Shown piece after piece: positions 1 through 10,800 of a stretch of DNA of 64,000 bases (its first letter is position 1; each line of letters starts with the position of its first letter). The notes beneath the pieces are model-generated. The model did not search any database, was not told the DNA's origin, and saw only the letters and a program-made list of their open reading frames with translations. The stretch covers positions 5,001,013 to 5,065,012 of the forward strand of contig NC_063062.1 in assembly GCF_018812025.1 (NCBI RefSeq), given 5' to 3'. The stretch comes from Megalobrama amblycephala (taxonomy: Eukaryota > Chordata > Actinopteri > Cypriniformes > Xenocyprididae). A program made the position numbers and the translations under genes.

Positions 1-44
1 ACATTATAACATGCAATTGTGTGTTTATATCTGAATTATATCAG

Positions 45-2030
45 AATTGCAAGGAAAAAAAGTCACAATTGTGAGTTTATTTCACGCAATTCTGACTTTA
101 TAACTCGCAATTCTGACTTTATAACTCACAATTCTGACTTTATATCTCGCAATTCTGACTTTATATCTCGCAATTCTGACTTTATAACTCGCAATTCTGA
201 CTTTATATCTCGCAATTCTGACTTTATATCTCGCAATTCTGACTTTATAACTCTCAATTCTGACTTTATATCTCGCAATTCTGACTTTATATCTCACAAT
301 TCTGACTTTATATCTCGCAATTCTGACTTTATATCTCACAATTCTGACTTTATAACTCTCAATTCTGACTTTATATCTCGCAATTCTGACTTTATAACTC
401 TCAATTCTGACTTTATATCTCGCAATTCTGACTTTATATCTCGCAATTCTGACTTTATAACTCTCAATTCTGACTTTATATCTCGCAATTCTGACTTTAT
501 ATCTCGCAATTCTGACTTTATATCTCACAATTCTGACTTTATATCTCGCAATTCTGACTTTATATCTCACAATTCTGACTTTATAACTCTCAATTCTGAC
601 TTTATATCTCGCAATTCTGACTTTATAACTCTCAATTCTGACTTTATATCTCGCAATTCTGACTTTATATCTCACAATTCTGACTTTATATCTCGCAATT
701 CTGACTTTATATCTCGCAATTCTGACTTTATATCTCACAATTCTGACTTTATAACTCTCAATTCTGACTTTATATCTCGCAATTCTGACTTTATATCTCG
801 CAATTCTGACTTTATAACTCTCAATTCTGACTTTATATCTCGCAATTCTGACTTTATATCTCGCAATTCTGACTTTATAACTCTCAATTCTGACTTTATA
901 TCTCGCAATTCTGACTTTATATCTCACAATTCTGACTTTATATCTCGCAATTCTGACTTTATATCTCGCAATTCTGACTTTATATCTCACAATTCTGACT
1001 TTATAACTCTCAATTCTGACTTTATATCTCGCAATTCTGACTTTATATCTCGCAATTCTGACTTTATAACTCTCAATTCTGACTTTATATCTCGCAATTC
1101 TGACTTTATATCTCGCAATTCTGACTTTATATCTCACAATTCTGACTTTATATCTCGCAATTCTGACTTTATATCTCACAATTCTGACTTTATAACTCTC
1201 AATTCTGACTTTATATCTCACAATTCTGACTTTATATCTCGCAATTCTGACTTTATATCTCACAATTCTGACTTTATAACTCTCAATTCTGACTTTATAT
1301 CTCGCAATTCTGACTTTATAACTCACAATTCTGACTTTATAACTCTCAATTCTGACTTTATATCTCGCAATTCTGACTTTATAACTCGCAATTCTGACTT
1401 TATATCTCGCAATTCTGACTTTATATCTCACAATTCTGACTTTATATCTCGCAATTCTGACTTTATATCTCACAATTCTGACTTTATAACTCTCAATTCT
1501 GACTTTATATCTCGCAATTCTGACTTTATATCTCACAATTCTGTCTTTATAACTCTCAATTCTGACTTTATAACTCTCAATTCTGACTTTATATCTCGCA
1601 ATTCTGACTTTATAACTCTCAATTCTGACTTTATAACTCTCAATTCTGACTTTATATCTCACAATTCTGACTTTATATCTCGCAATTGTGACTTTATATC
1701 TCACAATTCTGACTTTATAACTCTCAATTCTGACTTTATATCTCGCAATTCTGACTTTATAACTCTCAATTCTGACTTTATATCTCGCAATTCTGACTTT
1801 ATAACTCGCAATTCTGACTTTATAACTGTCAATACTGACTTTATAACACAATTCTGACTTTGTATCAAAATTTTGACTTTATATTACGCAATTCTGACTT
1901 GATAATTAGCAATTCTCTTTATAACTCACAATTTTCACTTTATTACTCACAATTTTGACTTTATAACACACAGTTCTGACTTTATAACTTGCAATTATGA
2001 GAAGAAAAGTCAGAATTGTGAGATAAAAAG
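45..2030. repeat. 21-bp AT-rich satellite array with higher-order structure
   Basis: About 83 head-to-tail copies of a 21-bp unit (AATTCTGACTTTATATCTCGC and close variants) run from about 88 to 1850. Degenerate copies continue to about 2030. Variants differ mainly in the last six bases (TCTCGC, TCTCAC, ACTCTC, ACTCGC, ACTCAC). Because 21 is a multiple of three and the unit lacks stops, both strands stay open for about 600 codons. These frames are repeat artefacts, not genes. At both edges the words change to a form containing GAAAAAAAGTC or GAAGAAAAGTC, which resembles the dispersed repeat at 10797-11445. The array lies in an intron of rasgrf1. Confidence 0.95.
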
Positions 2031-2139
2031 TTGCTATTACCGTTTTTATTATTTAATACCTTTATATTTTACTCATAAAGATCCATCCCTAATTCTCAGC
2101 TTGCTAGAAGCCTTTTGATGAGCTTGTATCTAGGCACAC

Positions 2140-2335
2140 ATATATGTAACCCCTCCGGTTCTACTCGCACCTCTCCAAGCGGGATTCGAACCGGTGTTTC
2201 CGGCATGGGAGGTGGGAGCGCTAACAAGGACACTAAAGATCGCAGCCTCTAGCGTCAGTCGCTAGCGTGCCTCTTGAGGCCAGGGGAGTGAAGTTTACCT
2301 GCACAGATCTTCACTAGCAGACCTTTGTTACATAT
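2140..2335 (-). mobile_element. tRNA-derived SINE-like element
   Basis: On the minus strand the sequence contains a perfect RNA polymerase III B box, GGTTCGAATCC, at 2192-2182. It is preceded by a tRNA-like stretch with TTAGCGCTCCCACCTCCCAT. The arrangement matches tRNA-derived SINEs of cyprinid fish. No intact cloverleaf or clear A box could be assigned, so it is not called a tRNA gene. Boundaries are approximate. Confidence 0.6.
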
Positions 2336-3394
2336 ATACAATAAATGCACATGCAGGAAGCTCTTAGTTCAGCAGTGGGCCTTTACTTTGCTGTGTATGT
2401 GTTCTCGTGTGAGAGAGAATGAGCAGAAAAATGTTTCGGTGAGACAGGAGAGAGGTCACACCAGTGTTTGTCACCCTATAGTGAGAGCGAGTGAGCGTCT
2501 GCGTGCGTGTGGGATAAAACGAGATAAAAGAGAGCGAGATGGAGAGAAAGCCAAAGGGGAAGGGAGTGAGATGTGCTGGAGTTGCTAAAGGCTTGCTAGA
2601 GGTCACACTAATGTGTGTCGCCCTGCTCTATGTATGTGTGTGTTCTGCTGGAAACAGCAGTAATTGGGCCCTGCTTCATCGCCCGCAAGCCTGCCTGACT
2701 GAAGCATCTCAGCGGGGCTCTTGTCGCCATCACCTTAGCAACCGGCCACTCTGCTGCAGGACCCCACCCTCCACCCGTGCCGCATCTGCGAGATGAAATA
2801 TTTAGTGTGCACGTTTTGCAGCCTCTCTCTCTCTCTCTCTTTCTCTCTCTTGTGTGCGCGCTTTATTTTCGTCTCTCTGTCTTGCTTTCTGCGTCTCCTC
2901 CTTCTGTTGGCTCCGGAGACGGAGATCCAGGCAAATCGGTAAGAGCCGGGGACCTCCCACACACCCACAGCCTGTAGCACCCACTCTCCCCTGGGCAGAC
3001 TGCATGGCTGTGATGCCTCCCCAGACCTCCCCCGCTCAGCTGCCCTGCCTCAGCTTCAACGGTCACCCAGACTGTCATAAGAGGGGCTATTTCTGTGCAG
3101 GCATGACGTGTAGGGGTGGCTCGATGTGTGGGAAAGCTTCTCTGCAACGCTCTCCAACGTTATAGAGAGATGTGAAGAGTAGGCTGTTTATGCTCCGCAG
3201 AGACGCTTTTCTCTGTCAGCGCATATACCCTGAGCACACCACGCAGCACTGGGAAGCCATTATCCGCTAAATCATGAGCTGCAACGAGAGGCAAATACGT
3301 AACTGTTGTTTTTTTGTAGGCTAGTGATGTACCGATGGTGGTTTTCTGAATCTGTGCTTATTTAAAGGTGAAGTGTGTCATTTCTGGGACTGTA
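2336..3394. other. rasgrf1 intron segment with GC-rich patch
   Basis: No coding exon matching rasgrf1 is seen here. The stretch 2640-3150 is clearly more GC-rich than the surrounding intron and contains a CT-rich tract at about 2822-2850. A good donor-like site (CG followed by GTAAGA) lies at about 2938. Several short frames are open on both strands but resemble nothing recognised. It could be an unannotated non-coding first exon or promoter (see findings). Confidence 0.4.
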
Positions 3395-3893
3395 CACTCT
3401 AAAAAATGCTGGGTTAAAAACAACCCAAGTTGGGTTGAAAATGGACCCAGTGGTTGGGTTAAATGTTTGCCCAACCTGCTGGGTAGTTTTATTTAACTCA
3501 ACTATTGTTTAAAAATGAGTGTATTGCTTGCTTAAAATGACTTAAACTTAAAATGCTTAACATATGTTTAATAAATGAACATTTATTAATAAGTTTAAAG
3601 AATAATAATTAAACAATAAACATTTATTTAATTGCTTATTAATAAATGTTCACCTTTTGATTATTATTGTTGCCTCTAGTAATTATGTCTCTGATTTTTA
3701 ATTTCCAACCTATTTTGGGTTCATTTTATGCCAGCCATATGGTAATTTTTAAACAATTATTGGGTTAAATAAAACTGCCCAGCATGTTGGGTCAAACATT
3801 TAACCCAACCGCTGGGTTAAAGCAACCTAATCGCTGGGTTTGGCCATTTTCAACCCAAATTGGGTTGTTTTTAACCCAGCATTTTTTAGAGTG
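3395..3893. mobile_element. MITE with CACTCTAAAAAATGCTGGGTT inverted ends, copy 1
   Basis: The left end reads CACTCTAAAAAATGCTGGG and the right end is its reverse complement ending in TTTTTTAGAGTG. Each end is flanked by TA (3393-3394 and 3894-3895), fitting a TA target-site duplication. The interior also folds back through GGGTT- and AACCC-rich words. There is no transposase, so it is a non-autonomous DNA transposon. A TA duplication is typical of Tc1/mariner-like elements, but the superfamily is inferred. Confidence 0.85.
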
Positions 3894-4176
3894 TAGTGAC
3901 ATCAAACTGAAAATCATCAATGTTTTCATACAGGTTCTCATTGGTCAATTAGACAGTTATCCCCGCCCCCAAACTAAAAGCATCGATTGAGCTTTAAACA
4001 AACAGCTCCGTGAGGTTCATTTAAAATGAGTAATAATTCACTAACTGGTGGGAGTGGCCTTGGATGACAACATGCCCAGTGCATTATGGGTGTTGAAGTT
4101 TTCCCACAAAAAAAGACTTTCTACTATATAAGCAGCCAAGTTTTATTGATACCCCAATTTTTCTGTGGCGAAGTAC

Positions 4177-4345
4177 CCCTTTAATGTTGAAAACAGTTGT
4201 GCTTTCTATTTTTTTAAAATAGAAAGTTCAAAAGAACAGCATTTATTTGAAATAGAATTATTTTGTAACATTATAAATGTCTTTACTGTCACTTTTGATC
4301 AATTTAACTCAAATAAAAGTTTTAATTTCTTTCAAAACATTAAAT
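4177..4345. mobile_element. Fragment of the TTCAAAAGTTTGGGG MITE family
   Basis: The words AAAGTTCAAAAGAACAGCAT and ACTTTTGATCAATTTAA match the interior of the dispersed family seen at 25569, 34045, 36470 and 54489. Both ends are missing. Confidence 0.7.
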
Positions 4346-4461
4346 TGAATTAAAATTCCTTATCTTAAATCACATGTCCGTGTATGACACCCTCAAGAGG
4401 TTTAAATCAAGACAACATGGTCACTAACTCAACCCTCCCTCCTGATCTTTTTGACACAAAG

Positions 4462-4832
4462 ATCCCTGGAGCTGTTTTTCGCGAGCAGCCAGAACAACAA
4501 GCTCCTCTACGGAGAGCCTCCTAAGTCACCCCGTGCCAGCCGCAAGTTCTCCTCCCCACCCCCGCTGGCCATCACCAAGACCTCGTCCCCCAACCGCCGC
4601 CGCAAACTGTCCCTCAACATCCCCATCATCACCGGTGGGAAGGCTCTGGACCTGGCTGCCCTTAGCTGTTCCTCCAATGGCTATGCAAGCATGTACTCAT
4701 CCATGTCCCCTTTCAGCAAGACTACTCTGGACATCAACAAGCTCTACGTGTCCAGCCCCATCTCCAGCAAGATTCCTGACGAAGGCGAGGGCAAGACGGA
4801 CAAGTCTGATGAGAGTTCGCCATGCAAACAGG
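4462..4832 (+). CDS. rasgrf1: rasgrf1 exon: end of REM part 1 and Ser/Pro linker
   Basis: Acceptor follows a pyrimidine-rich tract ending ACAAAG; donor is G|GTGAGG. The exon enters in phase 2 and exits in phase 1. It encodes [12 protein letters not shown], then [20 protein letters not shown] and DLAALSC. A Met at 4691 ([10 protein letters not shown]) corresponds to the start I recall for a short human RASGRF1 isoform. Confidence 0.95.
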
Positions 4833-7800
4833 GTGAGGTCACACTGCAAATTCACTGTTAACACCAAAATATTAGTAGTCAATACCAGTACCAGAAAAAA
4901 AAATTGCCATACAATAATAAAAAATTTAAACCATCTCGAGATTAAAGTTGTTAAATTTCGAGAAAAAAGTCGAAATAAAATGTTGAGAATAAACTCATTA
5001 AATTATGAGAAAAAAGTCATTAAATTACGAGAACAAATTTGTTAAATTATGAGAAAAATGTCGTTAAATTTTGAGAAAAAAGTCGAGATAAAAATGTGGA
5101 GAATAAAGTCATTAAATTACGAGAAAAAAGTTGTTAAATTACGAGAACAAATTCGTTAAATTATGAGAAAAAACTTGTTAAATTTCGAGAAAAAAGTCGA
5201 AATAAAATGTTGAGAATAAACTCATTAAATTACGAGAAAAATGTTGTTAAATTACGAGAACAAATTCGTTAAATTATGAGAAAAATGTCGTTAAATTTTG
5301 AGAAAAAAGTCGAGATAAAACGTTGAGAATAAAGTCATTAAATTACAAGAAAAAAGTTGTTAAATTACGAGAACAAATTCGTTAAATTATGAGAAAAAAC
5401 TTGTTAAATTTCGAGAAAAAAGTCGAAATAAAATGTTGAGAATAAACTCATTAAATTACGAGAAAAATGTCGTTAAATTACGAGAACAAATTCGTTAAAT
5501 TATGAGAAAAATGTCGTTAAATTTTGAGAAAAAAGTCGAGATAAAATGTTGAGAATAAACTCGTTAAATTACAAGAAAAAAACTTGTTAAATTTTGAGAA
5601 AAAAGTCGAGATAAAATGTTGAGAATAAAGTCATTAAATTACGAGAAAAAAGTTGTTAAATTACGAGAACAAATTCGTTAAATTATGAGAAAAAACTTGT
5701 TAAATTTCGAGAAAAAAGTTGAAATAAAATGTTGAGAATAAACTCATTAAATTACGAGAAAAATGTCGTTAAATTACGAGAACAAATTCGTTAAATTATG
5801 AGAAAAAACTTGTTAAATTTCGAGAAAAAAGTCGAAATAAAATGTTGAGAATAAACTCATTAAATTACGAGAAAAATGTCGTTAAATTACGAGAACAAAT
5901 TCGTTAAATTATGAGAAAAATGTCGTTAAATTTTGAGAAAAAAGTCGAGATAAAATGTTGAGAATAAAGTCATTAAATTACGAGAAAAAAGTTGTTAAAT
6001 TACGAGAACAAATTAGTTAAATTATGAGAAAAACTTGTTAAATTTCGAGAAAAAAGTCGAAATAAAATGTTGAGAATAAACTCATTAAATTACGAGAAAA
6101 ATGTCGTTAAATTACGAGAACAAATTCGTTAAATTATGAGAAAAATGTCGTTAAATTTTGAGAAAAAAGTCGAGATAAAATGTTGAGAATAAAGTCATTA
6201 AATTACGAGAAAAAAGTTGTTAAATTACGAGAACAAATTCGTTAAATTATGAGAAAAAACTTGTTAAATTTCGAGAAAAAAGTCAAAATAAAATGTTGAG
6301 AATAAACTCATTAAATTACGAGAAAAATGTTGTTAAATTACGAGAACAAATTCGTTAAATTATGAGAAAAATGTCGTTAAATTTTGAGAAAAAAGTCGAG
6401 ATAAAATGTTGAGAATAAACTCGTTAAATTACAAGAAAAAAACTTGTTAAATTTTGAGAAAAAAGTCGAGATAAAATGTTGAGAATAAAGTCATTAAATT
6501 ACGAGAAAAAAGTTGTTAAATTACGAGAACAAATTTGTTAAATTATGAGAAAAAACTTGTTAAATTTCGAGAAAAAAGTTGAAATAAAATGTTGAGAATA
6601 AACTCATTAAATTACGAGAAAAATGTTGTTAAATTACGAGAACAAATTCGTTAAATTATGAGAAAAAACTTGTTAAATTTCGAGAAAAAAGTCGAAATAA
6701 AATGTTGAGAATAAACTCATTAAATTACGAGAAAAATGTCGTTAAATTACGAGAACAAATTCGTTAAATTATGAGAAAAATGTCGTTAAATTTTGAGAAA
6801 AAAGTTGAGATAAAATGTTGAGAATAAAGTCATTAAATTACGAGAAAAAAGTTGTTAAATTACGAGAACAAATTCGTTAAATTATGAGAAAAAACTTGTT
6901 AAATTTCGAGAAAAAAGTCGAAATAAAATGTTGAGAATAAACTCATTAAATTACGAGAAAAATGTCGTTAAATTACGAGAACAAATTCGTTAAATTATGA
7001 GAAAAATGTCGTTAAATTTTGAGAAAAAAGTCGAGATAAAATGTTGAGAATAAACTCGTTAAATTACAAGAAAAAAACTTGTTAAATTTTGAGAAAAAAG
7101 TTGAGATAAAATGTTGAGAATAAAGTCATTAAATTACGAGAAAAAAGTCGTTAAATTACGAGAACAAATTCGTTAAATTATGAGAAAAAAATTGTTACAT
7201 TTCGAGAAAAAAGTAGAAATAAAATGTTGAGAATAAACTCATTAAATTACGAGAAAAATGTCGTTAAATTACGAGAACAAATTCGTTAAATTATGAGAAA
7301 AAAATTGTTAAATTTCGAGAAAAAAGTCGAAATAAAATGTTGAGAATAAACTCGTTAAATTACAAGAAAAAAACTTGTTAAATTTTGAGAAAAAAGTTGA
7401 GATAAAATGTTGAGAATAAAGTCATTAAATTACGAGAAAAAAGTCGTTAAATTACGAGAACAAATTCGTTAAATTATGAGAAAAAAATTGTTAAATTTCG
7501 AGAAAAAAGTCGAAATAAAATGTTGAGAATAAACTCATTAAATTACGAGAAAAAAGTCGTTAAATTACGAGAACAAATTCGTTAAATTATGAGAAAAAAA
7601 TTGTTAAATTTCGAGAAAAAAGTCGAAATAAAATGTTGAGAATAAACTCGTTAAATTACAAGAAAAAAACTTGTTAAATTTTGAGAAAAAAGTTGAGATA
7701 AAATGTTGAGAATAAAGTCATTAAATTACGAGAAAAAAGTCGTTAAATTACGAGAACAAATTCGTTAAATTATGAGAAAAAAATTGTTAAATTTCGAGAA

Positions 7801-10800
7801 AAAAGTCGAGATAAAATGTTGAGAATAAAGTCATAATTTAATGAGTTTATTCTCAACATTTTATCTCGACTTTTATCTCGAAATTTAACAACATTTTTCT
7901 CATAATTTAATGAATTTGTTCCCGTAATTTAACAACTTTTTTCTCGAAATTTAATGAGTTTATTCTCAACATTTTATTTCGACTTTTTTCTCGAAATGTA
8001 ACTAATTTTTTCATTTAACACCTTTAATCTCGAGATGGTTTTATTTTTTTATTATTGCTTGGCCCTAATCCTCTTCCGTAGATAACAGCATAAACTAATA
8101 ACACAGTGGTTTATTTAAAAAAAAAATCATATACATATTGTTCATATTATTATATTATAATCCATACTATTATATTAATATTATTAATATATACATGTAA
8201 ATTAAAATAAAAAAATGTAAAAACGGTATATGCCATAGTTTTATACTAATTTATTATAAATATGAAACTAAATTATAACAATGGCATCTACCCTCACATA
8301 ACAAATACTTGGCGGTGTTATTTTAATATCATTGATATAATATTATATTTTTTGTTAATATTTTCAATAAGATATTTTCTCTTTCCATTGTCAGTAATTT
8401 TGTTGTGTTTTTTTGCCATTTTTTATTAGTTTTTCTTTCTTTTTTTAAATATGTCTATATTTTTTTTTATTTAATATTTATTTATTATTTTTATTTTAGT
8501 TTATTTAGTTTATTTTATTACTCAAACTTAAACTAAACAAAAATTAGAAATGTTGCTTTAACTAGCTGAAAATTATTTTTTAAATATTGTATTTAATTTA
8601 CCTTATTTTACTACAAGTAATGAAAATGTTTTTTATGGTTTAAGTTTTAGTTAACGATAATAACCCTGATGGTATTGTTACATTTTTAATTGTAGTATCA
8701 ATTGATACTGAAGTACCAGTAATTTTGACATACAGGCGTTTTAGAATGAAAACAATCCTCATCTACACTGTCGCTTCTACAGCGTTTCAGAAACGATCTC
8801 CGTCTACACTACACGACCGTAAACGCATGTCACATGACCGTTCGTGCTCACTGGGCGTGCGGATACAAGTGTAAACAGTTGCGCATGTAGGTAGCTGTAG
8901 TATTAAAAACTTTAACTGCACAATGGCTGAAAAAATTACAACAAAGCCAGCAAAGATTGCAGTTCAGTCTCCATGTTATTGTTACACGATTGTCAAGGAT
9001 ATGCAGAGCGAATGTGGGCAGCCACACCATCGTTTTCAAAAGTCTCCGTTTTAGTTCGTTTACACTGAAACACAACCCCAGTGTTTTCAAACTAAAACGG
9101 TCTCTGCAGCGTTTTCGAAAGTCTCTGTTCTTGAGGGTCGAAAATGCCGGAGTAGTGTAAACGACAGGCGTAAGAGTAGCAAAACGTATGTGTTTTAAAA
9201 CAAAAACGCACTAGTGTAAACGGGTCTCCACACTCCAAACTGATACAAGATGGTTGCTTTGTGTTCTTTCATGTGGTCGATATGTTATGCATATAGATAG
9301 CCGTAAATGCCTATGACTGATTTTTTTCTAGATACTTCAGTGAGGGAGGAAAACGACAACGACCAGACCCAGAGTGACGAGGCAGAGGCTGAAGTATCGC
9401 CCACCAAATCACCCACCACTCCCAAAAACGTCAAATGCAAAAACTCCTCAGGTAGAAGACACTCTGTCCTAGACTTCCCTGCCATGTTGTTATCGCTCAC
9501 TGACATGAAAACCAGAGCACCTGCATCTCATGCTGACAAGCCACCTGCACCCTTCAGACCAGCCAAATGTTGCATTTATCAATGGCTCAAAATGGCAGAC
9601 TAGCTGTTTTGAGAAACGGAGTGTTTAATTCAATAGTCCAGTAACATTAGATTTTTCTTTTAAAGGTTTGCGCTGCTTGATTTAGCTATAACTTTAAGGT
9701 CCTTAGCATTTTGGTATGTGAGATGTTGTTGTTTCTTTTTGTTCACACTTGCCGTTCATGTTTTAAAGTACACGCTGTATCTGTAAAAGTGATTCTTAGG
9801 ACAGACGTGGAAGACACGATTCATGCAAAATCTCATTAATTCTGTAGGTTTAAAAAAAAAAAAAAAAAGCTCAGGGAAACGCCAAAGGAGGCGTGAGTAG
9901 GTGTTTGGAAAACTTGTGCCATAGCAACCATTAGCGTGCATTCTCTCTGCCACCCCGGTGCAGTCGATGCACTTCAACAACGCCATCTCCTTGCTTTTAA
10001 AACTAACTTCAACAGGGGTTCAAAGGTCAACAGTGACCTTATTGTTTCATATGCGTGACGCGGTATTTCCGTCAAGCTTTGTGGCAGTAGAAGATTAAAG
10101 CATGTTTTGGTTACCTTTAGGTATTTTTTTTAAGCCTTTGCTGCAGCGTGCAACAACAAACTTGTTTTCTTTAAAACGTTGCTTTTGTTATTCTCTGAGA
10201 GTGTATTTGAGACATTCATCTTAGTGAAATGATGAGCTATTTTTAGTCTCAACCATCTTGAGAACCAGAGCCCAGCCTATTGTCTTGATTGATCCGCAGT
10301 CTGTGATTTTACGCTTTGCACCGCCACCTACTGGATGCTTCGATGCACTACATCATTTCAGCATCATCACTCTTATGCTCCAAAAATACTTTTTATTTAT
10401 TTTTTTTATTTTTTTATGATAACATGATGCATTTGCCCGTGGAAAGTGCTTGCAAGTACAAAACTAATAGTATGGAGATAAGTGCTTATTTTGGTCTTTC
10501 TGACCAGAGTCGTTTTTATTTAACAGTCGTTGGGTGCAGTATAGATGTTTGTGACATTTTCATATGTCATCATCGGAGGCTTATCCATTGTGGAGATAAT
10601 GTCACTGCCTCCATTATTTCTGCATGAGTCCATCTTGTCTTATTTTACACCTGCTGTGTCCTTAAAGGGGAAGCACTCTGAAACACAGTAACTCCACTTT
10701 TACTTAATATTTGTTTGGACCTTTTAGTCTTTGGCTATGGACAGATTATGGAAGCTTGTTTCCGCCACTAAATAAAAAATAAAAAGGGTAATTGTTACTT

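Noticed and set aside
88..1850. Regular repeats resembling a CRISPR array
   Set aside because: Units are directly adjacent with no unique spacers, and the genome is vertebrate.
19..1857. A 612-codon open frame on + and a 589-codon frame on - over the same DNA
   Set aside because: Both are translations of a 21-bp satellite whose unit length is a multiple of three and lacks stops. There is no unique sequence, no splice context and mirror-image openness on both strands.
2182..2192. tRNA gene on the minus strand near 2190
   Set aside because: A good B box is present, but no matching A box or cloverleaf. It fits a tRNA-derived SINE better.
2325..3165. Overlapping short frames on both strands in the GC-rich patch
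   Set aside because: Open in several frames at once because of GC content and CT tracts; no rasgrf1 domain sequence. Kept only as a possible non-coding first exon.
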